In this document: piece by piece, positions 45,028-53,570 of the stretch
Layout: each line of letters starts with the position of its first letter
Position numbering within the stretch: position 1 is the first letter of the stretch
Origin: Neobacillus drentensis
GTDB taxonomy: Bacteria; Bacillota; Bacilli; Bacillales; Cytobacillaceae
Assembly (NCBI RefSeq): GCF_021560175.1
Contig: NZ_CP091110.1
Coordinates: 1,478,001 to 1,542,000, forward strand
Direction: 5' to 3'
Length of the DNA: 64,000 nt
The notes under the pieces: generated by a model
Seen by the model: only the letters and a program-made list of their open reading frames with translations
Databases searched by the model: none
Told to the model about the DNA's origin: nothing
Made by a program: the position numbers and the translations under genes

Positions 45028-47304
45028 ATGAAAGACCATAAAACGATAGTAGATACAAAGGATCAAATTAAATATATAGAAAATAATGATGGACCAACGT
45101 TAGGTTATTCCGAAACCTCCGGGGTTACCATCATTGAAAAAGATGGTTATTTTTTTAAAGATTTAAACAAAGATGGAAAAATTGATAAGTATGAAGATTG
45201 GAGACTGACACCAGAGGAAAGGGCAAAGGACCTTGCTTCAAAAATGACAATAGAGCAAATTGCTGGACTCATGTTATATAGCAGGCATCAAGCGATACCA
45301 GCAGTAAGTCAGGGATGGTTTGCTGGTACGTATGGTGGTAAGTCCTACGAAGAAAGCGATGCAAAGCCATGGGATTTAAACGATGAACAAATCGAGTTTC
45401 TGTCTAAAGATAATTTGAGGCATGTTCTCGTAACTAACTTAGAAAGTCCTGAAACTGCTGCACGCTGGAATAACAATATTCAGGCATTTGCAGAAGGAAC
45501 AGGACTTGGTATTCCAGCAAACAATAGCTCTGATCCACGGCATGGTTCAGATTCAAGTACTGAATTTAATGCGGGAGCAGGCGGAGAAATTTCCATGTGG
45601 CCTGAGCCGCTGGGACTTGCAGCTACATTTAATCCAGCTATAGCAGAAAGATTTGGAGAAATTGCTTCAAAAGAGTATCGGGCACTAGGTATTACAACCG
45701 CCTTATCACCGCAAATTGATATTGCAACCGACCCGCGCTGGTTCCGTTTTAATGGGACCTTTGGGGAAGATTCACAGCTATCTGCCGATATGGCTCGTGG
45801 GTATGTGAACGGTTTTCAGGATTCAGCGGGGAGTAAAGAAATTGCAGAGGGCTGGGGTTATGACAGTGTCAATGCCATGGTAAAACATTGGCCCGGAGGC
45901 GGCTCAGGCGAGAGCGGAAGAGATGCTCACTATGGTTATGGGAAGTATGCCGTTTATCCAGGAGGTAATTTTGCTGAACATTTAATACCATTTACAAAAG
46001 GTGCCTTTAGCTTAAAAGGTAAAACAAAAATGGCTTCTGCTGTAATGCCTTATTACACCATCTCCGTTGATCAAGACCCGGTAAATGGAGAAAATGTCGG
46101 GAATTCATATAACTCATACTTAATAAATGAGTTGCTCCGAAAAAGATACAGTTATGATGGTGTGGTCTGTACAGATTGGGTTATCACGGCTGATGAACCG
46201 GAGAATATTGATACCTTTGTCGGAGGAAAGCCATGGGGCGTCGAAAATCTTACTGTCGCTGAACGTCATTATAAATTAATCATGGCCGGGGTCGATCAAT
46301 TTGGAGGAAATAATGAAGCCGGGCCCATTTTGGAAGCCTATCAAATGGGTGTCGCCGAACATGGTGAGGCATCTATGCGCAAGCGTTTTGAGGAATCGGC
46401 CGTACGATTATTAAAAAATATCTTCCGTCTAGGTCTTTTTGAAAATCCATATTTGAAAGTAGACGAAACGGTTCAAGAAGTCGGGAAGCCAGAGTATATG
46501 CAGGAAGGGTATGAGGTGCAGCTTAAATCCATCGTGATGCTGAAAAACAAGAATAGCATTCTGCCATTAACTAAGGAAAAGGTTGTCTATATTCCTAAAA
46601 AGTATACACCTGCAGGTAGTGATTGGTTTGGTAATCCAACCCCTGAAAAATTCGAATATCCAGTTAGTGTTGAAGTGGCAAAGAAATATTTCAAGGTGAC
46701 AGATAACCCTGAGGAAGGAGATTTTGGTTTGGTCTTTATTAGTACACCAAAATCTGGGACAGGTTATAGCTGCGAGGACGTGAAGGACGGCGGGAATGGA
46801 TATGTACCAATCAGCCTTCAGTACAAACCTTATACAGCGACTTATGCCCGAGAACAAAGTCTTGCTGGAGATGAGCGTCCGAGTGATGTTTTAAACCGAT
46901 CGTACAAAGGAAAAACAGTGACCCCAAGTAATACAACGGACCTCGATATGGTGTTGGATACAGTGAAAGCCATGAATGGGAAACCGGTTGTAGTGTCGCT
47001 GCTGTTATCCAACCCGACCATCGTAGAAGAATTTGAAGGGAAAGTAGATGCGATTATTGCTAATTTTGGCGTACAAGATCAAGCGATTTTTGATATTTTA
47101 ACAGGCATAGCAGAGCCGTCTGGCCTTTTGCCAATGCAAATGCCTGCGAACATGAAAACTGTCGAAGAACAACTCGAAGATGTTGCACACGACATGGAAT
47201 GTCATCTGGACTCTGAAGGACATATATATGACTTTTCTTACGGACTAAATTGGGCTGGTAAGATTCAGGACGATAGAACAGAAAAATATCAAATTACTAA
47301 ATAA
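45028..47304 (+). CDS. GH3-family beta-glycosidase with an EF-hand-like loop
   Basis: This 758-residue GH3 enzyme has no signal peptide. The barrel carries NSSDPRHGSDSSTEFNAG near 165, KHWPGGGSGESGRDAHYGYG near 290 and the nucleophile aspartate in GVVCTDWVI near 383. The second alpha/beta domain (VQLKSIVMLKNKNSILPL) and a C-terminal portion follow. Residues 45-56, DLNKDGKIDKYE, form a perfect EF-hand calcium loop (D-x-N-x-D-G-x-I-D-x-x-E), which is unusual for a GH3 enzyme. The substrate is probably a beta-glucoside or beta-xyloside. It follows the dehydrogenase gene after 90 bp and has GGGGAGGA before the ATG. Confidence 0.87.
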   Translation: MKDHKTIVDTKDQIKYIENNDGPTLGYSETSGVTIIEKDGYFFKDLNKDGKIDKYEDWRLTPEERAKDLASKMTIEQIAGLMLYSRHQAIPAVSQGWFAGTYGGKSYEESDAKPWDLNDEQIEFLSKDNLRHVLVTNLESPETAARWNNNIQAFAEGTGLGIPANNSSDPRHGSDSSTEFNAGAGGEISMWPEPLGLAATFNPAIAERFGEIASKEYRALGITTALSPQIDIATDPRWFRFNGTFGEDSQLSADMARGYVNGFQDSAGSKEIAEGWGYDSVNAMVKHWPGGGSGESGRDAHYGYGKYAVYPGGNFAEHLIPFTKGAFSLKGKTKMASAVMPYYTISVDQDPVNGENVGNSYNSYLINELLRKRYSYDGVVCTDWVITADEPENIDTFVGGKPWGVENLTVAERHYKLIMAGVDQFGGNNEAGPILEAYQMGVAEHGEASMRKRFEESAVRLLKNIFRLGLFENPYLKVDETVQEVGKPEYMQEGYEVQLKSIVMLKNKNSILPLTKEKVVYIPKKYTPAGSDWFGNPTPEKFEYPVSVEVAKKYFKVTDNPEEGDFGLVFISTPKSGTGYSCEDVKDGGNGYVPISLQYKPYTATYAREQSLAGDERPSDVLNRSYKGKTVTPSNTTDLDMVLDTVKAMNGKPVVVSLLLSNPTIVEEFEGKVDAIIANFGVQDQAIFDILTGIAEPSGLLPMQMPANMKTVEEQLEDVAHDMECHLDSEGHIYDFSYGLNWAGKIQDDRTEKYQITK

Positions 47305-47329
47305 ATAGTATGTTTTTTGTAAAATCTTG

Positions 47330-47343
47330 TGAAAATGGTTTCA
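47330..47343. promoter_or_regulatory. cre-like palindrome upstream of the carboxylesterase
   Basis: TGAAAATGGTTTCA has intact TGAAA/TTTCA arms with one central mismatch to the cre consensus, 60 bp upstream of the start codon. Confidence 0.5.
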
Positions 47344-47402
47344 GTGTTATATGAGAATTTAATTGTGAAATTAATAATTTTTTATTTTGAGGAGGAAATA
47401 AA

Positions 47403-48953
47403 ATGGCCAAAAAATTCGTTTGTTCAACTACTGAACCGATCGTTCATACAAAAGCGGGAAAACTTCGAGGGTTTATTTTAGACGGCACCTACACCTTTCA
47501 TGGAATTAAGTATGCTGATGCAAAGAGATTCCAGATGCCCGCCCCGGTTGAGCCTTGGGAGGGAGTGAAGGATGCACTTTCCTATGGTTATGTATGTCCG
47601 ATGCTTTCGCAGGAAGTCCCATTAGGTGAAATTATGGTTCCACACCGTTATTGGCCGAAGGATGAAAACTGTCAGTATCTGAATGTATGGACACAGACCA
47701 TAAGTCCTGATGCAAAAAAGCCTGTAATGGTTTGGCTTCACGGAGGAGGTTTCGCAGCTGGTTCGTCTATTGAGCAGATAGCCTATGATGGAGAAAACAT
47801 GAGCAAGTACGGCGATGTAGTTGTTGTTTCCATTAACCACCGTCTCAATATTCTTGGTTACATGGATTTATCCCCTTTTGGAGAGAAATATGCCAATTCA
47901 GCCAATGTGGGAAGTGCTGATATGGTAGCAGCCCTAAGGTGGGTACATGACAATATTGCAAACTTCGGAGGGGATCCGGAGAATGTCACCCTCTTTGGCC
48001 AGTCCGGCGGCGGTATGAAGGTGTGGTCCTTAATGCAAACCCCTAGTGCGGAAGGATTATTCCATAAAGGGATCATCCAGAGTGGACTGCTTGACGGTTT
48101 TTTGAACTCTCCAAAAACTGATGGGACCCATATCGTAAATGCTATGCTGAAGGAACTTGGTTTTGCCGAAGGTGAGGTAGGAAAACTGGAAACTGTGCCT
48201 TATGACCTTATGGCTTCAGCTTACAATAAAGTTTGTCCAGAAATTGCGAGACAGGGACTCTATGTTGGCGGTAATCCTGTTCCAAATGACTTTTATCTTG
48301 GAGATCCACGGGTTGTAGGCTTTACTGAACATGCCAAGACCATTCCGGTTTTAATTGGAACCGTCTTTGGCGAGTTTGCTTTTGGACCCGGTGTACCACA
48401 TAAATACGACCTCTTTGATGATGAGATTAAACCAATGATTGTTGAGAAATATGGAGAGTCTTCCGAAGAATTGATCAATTTGTTTAAGGCGGCTTATCCA
48501 AACAAGAACCTTACTGATCTGCTTGCACTGGATTCCATGTTCCGTTCTCCAACCAAGGATTTTATTGAGAAGAAAGCAATTCATGAAGAAGCACCTATTT
48601 TCTCCTTCATGTTTGCCTTTGAGTTCCCTTATGATGATGGAAAGCCTGCGTGGCATTGCTCTGAGATTCCTTTTGTATTCCACAATACTGATAAAGTTCC
48701 AATTTGCAATGTACCAGATTTTTCAGACAAGCTTGAGGATCAGATTTTCCAAGCATGGATTCATTTTGCCAAAAGCGGTAATCCCAATCATCAGGGACTT
48801 CCAGAGTGGCCTGCGTGCAAGCCAGGAGATGAAGCTACCATGATTTTCGACGAAAACAGTGAAGTAAAAAATAACTATGATAATAAACTAATAGCCTTAC
48901 ATCTTAAGGCAGCTCCTAAATTTAAGTTTGGCGAGGAAACTGTGCTCCATTAG
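47403..48953 (+). CDS. Type B carboxylesterase
   Basis: This 516-residue alpha/beta hydrolase belongs to the carboxylesterase type B/para-nitrobenzyl esterase family. The oxyanion motif is VWLHGGGFAAGS near residue 108, the nucleophile elbow TLFGQSGGGMKVW near 200 and the acid GTVFGEFAFGPG near 320. A histidine in AWHCSEIPFVF near 420 probably completes the triad. It has no signal peptide and would act on acyl or phenolic esters in the cytoplasm. It ends the GH43-isomerase-dehydrogenase-GH3 run. GAGGAGG lies 7 bp before the ATG. Confidence 0.9.
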   Translation: MAKKFVCSTTEPIVHTKAGKLRGFILDGTYTFHGIKYADAKRFQMPAPVEPWEGVKDALSYGYVCPMLSQEVPLGEIMVPHRYWPKDENCQYLNVWTQTISPDAKKPVMVWLHGGGFAAGSSIEQIAYDGENMSKYGDVVVVSINHRLNILGYMDLSPFGEKYANSANVGSADMVAALRWVHDNIANFGGDPENVTLFGQSGGGMKVWSLMQTPSAEGLFHKGIIQSGLLDGFLNSPKTDGTHIVNAMLKELGFAEGEVGKLETVPYDLMASAYNKVCPEIARQGLYVGGNPVPNDFYLGDPRVVGFTEHAKTIPVLIGTVFGEFAFGPGVPHKYDLFDDEIKPMIVEKYGESSEELINLFKAAYPNKNLTDLLALDSMFRSPTKDFIEKKAIHEEAPIFSFMFAFEFPYDDGKPAWHCSEIPFVFHNTDKVPICNVPDFSDKLEDQIFQAWIHFAKSGNPNHQGLPEWPACKPGDEATMIFDENSEVKNNYDNKLIALHLKAAPKFKFGEETVLH

Positions 48954-48973
48954 TATTAAGATAAAAGTTGATT

Positions 48974-49008
48974 AGACTCTTTCCATTTTTGTGGAAAGAG
49001 TCTTTTTA
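48974..49008 (+). terminator. Terminator of the carboxylesterase gene
   Basis: AGACTCTTTCCA and TGGAAAGAGTCT form a perfect 12-bp stem followed by TTTTATA. Confidence 0.9.
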
Positions 49009-49011
49009 TAT

Positions 49012-49066
49012 GTGCGCTTGCATGGGTGTTATCTTGGTGGTGAAAGTCCACTACAGGATTGGCAGT
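49012..49066 (+). mobile_element. 5' remnant of a group II intron, probably class C
   Basis: The stretch starts with GTGCGC, the hallmark 5' end of group II introns, and contains GGTGGTGAAAGTCCACTACA, a hairpin typical of domain I of bacterial introns. It begins 3 bp after the T tract of the terminator at 48974, which is exactly the insertion preference of class C group II introns. Similarity ends after about 55 bp. No reverse transcriptase gene or 3' domain V/VI was found, so this is a dead 5' stub. Confidence 0.55.
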
Positions 49067-49095
49067 TTGAAAAGTATATAAAAAATCTTTTTCTA

Positions 49096-49989
49096 TTAAC
49101 AGTCGGAAAGATAACTGATAAAATGCTTGCAAAGCAAGGACATTTTTGAATCAGATTTGCTCATCATGACAATACTGCGGGGAGGAATAACCTTCTCTAC
49201 ATTTAATTGAAATACTCGCCCTTGTTGAATCAACTCCTGTGCGAACATGGAGGGAACAATGCCAATTGCTAGATTACGTTCAACAAATGGCAGCACGGTT
49301 GTGGAGGTGCGAACACTGTATTCCGGATCAAGAAGAATTCCATGCTCTTCAAACCACAAATCTAAATGCTCCCGGGCGCTCGTTCCTTTTTCTACTGTTA
49401 CAAGTGGCAGATCGCTTACCTCGTTTATGGAAACAAGCCGGTTTTGGAGATTTTTGTATGCAGAACCCGCTATTAATATATCATGGAAATCCAATACCTT
49501 CGTAATAATTATATCTTCCGCATCTGGAATTGGGGAAACAGCAAAGGCTAAATCTACATTTCCATTACGCAGCATATGAATGGTCTCAGGAGTCGAACTG
49601 CCCATAACATTCATATAGATGTCTGGGTGGCTTTGGCGGAATGCCTCAATTTTTGGTATTAAATAATGATAAAGGGCTGTTTCGGTTGCACCAATTTCCA
49701 GCTTCCCGATCTCAAATTTTATCATTCGATTAAGCTCTTTTTCTCCGGTCATTAGGTCTTCCATTGCCTTCGCAACGTGCGAGAATAAAAGCTCTCCTTC
49801 ATTCGTTAATATCATCCCTTTTGCTGTTCGTGAAAACAATTTGCATGCAAAATGGTTCTCCAACTTTTTAATGGATTGTGTTACGGCAGGCTGTGAAAGG
49901 AACAAAGTATCAGCAGCTTTTGATATGCTGTTTAGACGTCCCACATAATAAAAGGCACGATAATATTCCAAATTCAATTCAAGTGGCAT
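49096..49989 (-). CDS. LysR-family transcriptional regulator
   Basis: The protein has 297 residues, standard for LysR. The N-terminal helix-turn-helix is visible in LNSISKAADTLFLSQPAVTQ, followed by SIKKLENHFACKLFSRTAKG, and the co-inducer domain starts near 90 (KLEIGATETALYHYLIPKIE). It is divergent from the AtuA operon with a 135-bp shared region that contains a T-N11-A type box. It is therefore the likely regulator of that operon. GGGGGG precedes the ATG on the minus strand. Confidence 0.92.
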   Translation of the reverse strand: MPLELNLEYYRAFYYVGRLNSISKAADTLFLSQPAVTQSIKKLENHFACKLFSRTAKGMILTNEGELLFSHVAKAMEDLMTGEKELNRMIKFEIGKLEIGATETALYHYLIPKIEAFRQSHPDIYMNVMGSSTPETIHMLRNGNVDLAFAVSPIPDAEDIIITKVLDFHDILIAGSAYKNLQNRLVSINEVSDLPLVTVEKGTSAREHLDLWFEEHGILLDPEYSVRTSTTVLPFVERNLAIGIVPSMFAQELIQQGRVFQLNVEKVIPPRSIVMMSKSDSKMSLLCKHFISYLSDC

Positions 49990-50020
49990 AACTAATCCCC
50001 CCCTGCACTATTACTATTAC

Positions 50021-50035
50021 TTATATTGTTTATAA
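50021..50035. promoter_or_regulatory. LysR box between the LysR and AtuA genes
   Basis: TTATATTGTTTATAA is an inverted repeat TTATA-N5-TATAA and meets the T-N11-A form bound by LysR proteins. It lies in the divergent control region. Confidence 0.5.
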
Positions 50036-50124
50036 CTACCATTTATTAGCATTATAATACCCTTGCCGATTAAAATATAGATAGAACAGATAGAAAGATA
50101 GACAAACTACTCGGAGATGAAAAA

Positions 50125-51480
50125 ATGAAGTCAATCAGAATTGCTGCTGGAGCAGGGTTTGCGGGAGATCGAATAGAACCTGCACTGGATAACATTATCA
50201 GGGGGAATGTGGACTATATCATTTTTGAATGCTTGGCAGAAAGAACTATTGCTCTTGCCCAAAAGGAGAAGCGTTCCAATTCAGACAAAGGTTACAATTA
50301 TCTTCTAGAATATCGTATGGATAAAGTCATTCCATTGCTTAAGGACCATCCGGTTAAAATCATTACAAATATGGGAGCAGCCAACCCTGTAGCAGCAGCA
50401 AAGAAAATCTATGAAATTGCTTGTAAAAACGGGCTAAATCAATTGAAAATTGCTGCTGTTAGCGGTGATGACGTATTGAGTATAATCAATAACTATAGCC
50501 AAATGCCTATGATGGAAACGGGAGATAAACTTGAAACAATCAGGGACAATATCATTTCGGCCAACGCATATATAGGCGGACAAGCCATTTCTACAGCACT
50601 TGCAGAAGGAGCAGATATTGTTGTAACAGGCCGTGCTGCTGATCCTTCGTTAGCAACAGGTCCCATAATGTATGAATTTCGCCGATCCTATAGCGATTAT
50701 GAGTTTCTCGGCAAAACAGTTGCAGCTGGGCATCTTTTGGAATGTGCAGGGCAGGTAACAGGCGGATATTTTGCCGACCCGGGTTATAAGGATGTACCGG
50801 ATTTGTGGAATTTAGCATTTCCAATCCTGACATTTTTTGAAAACGGTAACATGGTGATTGAAAAGCTTCCAGATACCGGAGGAATTTTAAACAATTTAAC
50901 TGTAAAAGAGCAGTTGCTTTACGAAGTGCAAGATCCCATGAACTATATTACACCGGATGTAGTGGCTGATTTTTCTAATATTACGGTGGAGGAACTTGGT
51001 GGCAATAAAGTGCTAGTAAAAGGAGCTGCCGGGAAAAGAAGAACCGGCTTATTAAAGGTAAGTGTTGGCTATCTGGATGGTTTTATTGGCGAAGGTGAAA
51101 TAAGTTATGGGGGACATAATTGTGTGGCCCGTGCTCAACTTGCAGAAGAAGTGATTAAAAAACGCTTAGAAATACTAAAGGTGGATTATAAAGAGTTGCG
51201 GACGGATTTGATTGGAATCAATAGTCTATTTGGAGCAGCAACAGTTCAATTAGAAAAGACAGAACCAAATGAGGTTCGTTTACGTGTATCGATGAGGACA
51301 GATCATAAAGAAACCGCAGAAATCGCTGCTCGTGAAGTAGAATCTTTATATGTGAATGGACCTGCAGGTGGAGGCGGAGCCAGAGGTGATTTCACAGACA
51401 TCATATCAGTTGCATCTGTGCTGATACCCGAAGAAAATGTGAATTTCGGCATTACATGGGTTGGAGGTCCTGCACAATGA
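50125..51480 (+). CDS. AtuA/DUF1446 family protein, large subunit
   Basis: This 451-residue protein belongs to the DUF1446/AtuA family, named after acyclic terpene utilisation in Pseudomonas. Characteristic segments are RIAAGAGFAGDRIEPALD at the N terminus, VKIITNMGAANPVAAAKKI near 80, ADIVVTGRAADPSLATGP near 165 and HLLECAGQVTGGYFADPGYK near 200. The biochemical role is not firmly known to me; hydratase or CoA-ester roles have been suggested. Its stop codon overlaps the start of the small partner (ATGA), so the two are translationally coupled and probably form a complex. Confidence 0.88.
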   Translation: MKSIRIAAGAGFAGDRIEPALDNIIRGNVDYIIFECLAERTIALAQKEKRSNSDKGYNYLLEYRMDKVIPLLKDHPVKIITNMGAANPVAAAKKIYEIACKNGLNQLKIAAVSGDDVLSIINNYSQMPMMETGDKLETIRDNIISANAYIGGQAISTALAEGADIVVTGRAADPSLATGPIMYEFRRSYSDYEFLGKTVAAGHLLECAGQVTGGYFADPGYKDVPDLWNLAFPILTFFENGNMVIEKLPDTGGILNNLTVKEQLLYEVQDPMNYITPDVVADFSNITVEELGGNKVLVKGAAGKRRTGLLKVSVGYLDGFIGEGEISYGGHNCVARAQLAEEVIKKRLEILKVDYKELRTDLIGINSLFGAATVQLEKTEPNEVRLRVSMRTDHKETAEIAAREVESLYVNGPAGGGGARGDFTDIISVASVLIPEENVNFGITWVGGPAQ

Positions 51481-51779
51481 AGTTATATCAGATTGCACAC
51501 TCACGCACTGGTGACAAGGGAAATATTTCGACCATATCTGTAATCGCTTATAGTAAGGAAGACTATCCGTGTCTCTGCGAACAGCTGACAGAAGATAAAG
51601 TTTTGGCATGGTTTACAAAGATAGGGGCAACTAGAGTGAAACGATATGAAGTGCCTAGTTTGGGAGCCTTAAATTTTGTTCTGGAAAACACACTTGGGGG
51701 CGGTGTCACACGCTCACTTGCACTGGATAAACACGGGAAGTCATTAAGCGGACTTATGCTGGAAATGGATCTTAATTAA
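51477..51779 (+). CDS. AtuA-associated small subunit
   Basis: A 100-residue protein that corresponds to the C-terminal domain found in longer AtuA proteins (LYQIAHSRTGDKGNIST at the start, GALNFVLENTLGGGVTRSL near the end). The ATG at 51477 overlaps the TGA of the large subunit. GGAGG lies 11 bp upstream. The longer in-frame start at 51456 would overlap the preceding gene by 25 bp and is less likely. Partner of the large AtuA protein. Confidence 0.85.
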   Translation: MKLYQIAHSRTGDKGNISTISVIAYSKEDYPCLCEQLTEDKVLAWFTKIGATRVKRYEVPSLGALNFVLENTLGGGVTRSLALDKHGKSLSGLMLEMDLN

Positions 51780-51807
51780 GAAGATAGCGAAGGCAGGGGG
51801 GCTGGTT

Positions 51808-53502
51808 ATGGATGAAAACGACTGGTTAGAGGGAATTCAGCAATACATTAAACAGCAATACGCTAGTCTAGAAGTTAAGCCGAAAGTTGATTTACAAGAT
51901 CCTGAAGAAATTATGTTAGCGATGGATGATGGTGTGAGGCTGCGTACAGTGGTGTATAAGCCCCTTGGAAATGGTCCTTTTCCCGCGATTCTAACACGAA
52001 CCTGCTATCCTGGGATGGAAAGTATCGTTCGTATCCAATCTGAAGAATACTGCAAGCGGGGATTCATGTTTGTCTATCAATTTTGCAGAGGAACAGGCGG
52101 TTCAGAGGGGAATTGGAAGCCAAATGTAAATGAACGAAACGATGGGAAGAATACATTAGATTGGCTCAACAGCTTGAATGAAGTGGAGAGCATAGGGTAC
52201 ATAGGGAATTCGTATCTTGCCCTTACAGGATGGGCAGCAGCAGATATTGTACCAGAAAAGGTGAAGACCATGTACCTTACACATTACGGTACAGATAGGT
52301 TCACCTCAGCCTACAAAAATGGAATGTTTAGACAGGATGTACTGACTTCATGGGCAATGGATAACGCCGGTTTCCCTGTAAAGGCTGACTACATCGAGTC
52401 TGCAAAATACCGTCCTCATATTAAGGTTGATGAAGAGATGTGGGGAGCACGTCTCGATTGGTATCGGAGCTGGATTACAAGCACAAACCGAGATGACAGT
52501 TACTGGCGTGAAGGGTTTTGGAAAGTACTTGCTGATATACCCAAAAAGGTCACAATCCCCATTTATATAGGCGGGGGCTGGTATGACCATCACCTGGGGA
52601 GTGCTTTCAAGACTTGGCAAAATTTATCGCAAAAAGCAAAAGAGCACAGTGTTTTCCGTATAGGAGCATGGAATCATGGTTTTATGCCATGCGTGCAAGG
52701 GGTTGAATCCGAAAATTTGGAAAATGCAGATGAAGTAAACGCGTTTAATTGGTTTTATAATTTTCTTGTCCAAAAAGATTTACCTGATGGGGGAGTTAAA
52801 ATATATAAAATTGGTGCAGACCTTTGGCAAAGTAAACGGGAATACCCTTTCCAAAATGATCAGGTGGAGTACTTTTTCTCAACTGACAAATGTGATGAAG
52901 ATGCATATATGCTGCAAAGAAAGGCACCTGATAAAAAGGACCAATTACACTATATTTATGATCCTGATCAGCCTGTTTTATCTCATGGTGCAGAATCCAT
53001 GATGCGTACTATGAATGAAGTCGGGAGTTTGCCGCAGCCAGAATGCGGTTGGCGTGATGATGTCTTAAGTTTCGTATCTCCGCCGCTTGAGACGGATCTT
53101 GAAATTTTAGGGGAAATAAAATTACAGTTATATGTTAGCTCTGAGGCCAAGGATACAGCATTTACCGCAAAAGTAATGGAAATACACGAAGATGGCAGAA
53201 CGTATAACATCCGGGGGAGCATTGGAACGCTTGCCTATAGAAAAAATGATGAAAGCAGCCGTTTGGCTTATGAACCGGGTGACATTGTAGAAGTACATTT
53301 GGACATGTGGGATATTTCGTGGAGGCTAAAGGCTGGTTCACGCCTGCGTGTAGATATTTCCTCATCTGACTTTCCACAATACTCAATTCATAGCAATCAC
53401 GAGGGAATTTGGTCATTGCAAGAATCCACAAAAACAGTAAACCAGACACTGTACTTTGGGGATGATTACAAATCCCGCCTAATTCTTCCTATCGAAAGGT
53501 GA
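51808..53502 (+). CDS. CocE/NonD-family hydrolase
   Basis: This 564-residue protein resembles X-Pro dipeptidyl-peptidase/cocaine-esterase-type hydrolases (S15 plus PepX_C). The N-terminal segment MAMDDGVRLRTVVYKP is not exact for the family, but the sequence LAMDDGVRLRTVVYKPLGNG at residue 30 is typical. The nucleophile elbow is IGYIGNSYLALTGWAA near 130, and YIGGGWYDHHLG near 255 likely carries the acid. The jelly-roll C-terminal domain begins near 400 (WRDDVLSFVSPPLETDLEIL). It has no signal peptide. It is the third gene of the AtuA unit. An ester or amide substrate linked to the compound handled by AtuA is plausible. Confidence 0.85.
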   Translation: MDENDWLEGIQQYIKQQYASLEVKPKVDLQDPEEIMLAMDDGVRLRTVVYKPLGNGPFPAILTRTCYPGMESIVRIQSEEYCKRGFMFVYQFCRGTGGSEGNWKPNVNERNDGKNTLDWLNSLNEVESIGYIGNSYLALTGWAAADIVPEKVKTMYLTHYGTDRFTSAYKNGMFRQDVLTSWAMDNAGFPVKADYIESAKYRPHIKVDEEMWGARLDWYRSWITSTNRDDSYWREGFWKVLADIPKKVTIPIYIGGGWYDHHLGSAFKTWQNLSQKAKEHSVFRIGAWNHGFMPCVQGVESENLENADEVNAFNWFYNFLVQKDLPDGGVKIYKIGADLWQSKREYPFQNDQVEYFFSTDKCDEDAYMLQRKAPDKKDQLHYIYDPDQPVLSHGAESMMRTMNEVGSLPQPECGWRDDVLSFVSPPLETDLEILGEIKLQLYVSSEAKDTAFTAKVMEIHEDGRTYNIRGSIGTLAYRKNDESSRLAYEPGDIVEVHLDMWDISWRLKAGSRLRVDISSSDFPQYSIHSNHEGIWSLQESTKTVNQTLYFGDDYKSRLILPIER

Positions 53503-53570
53503 GTGGGATTTTTGTAAAGAGAGATAGTTAAGATTAAGAGAATCATACCTACAAATAGAGGGAGAAAAAT

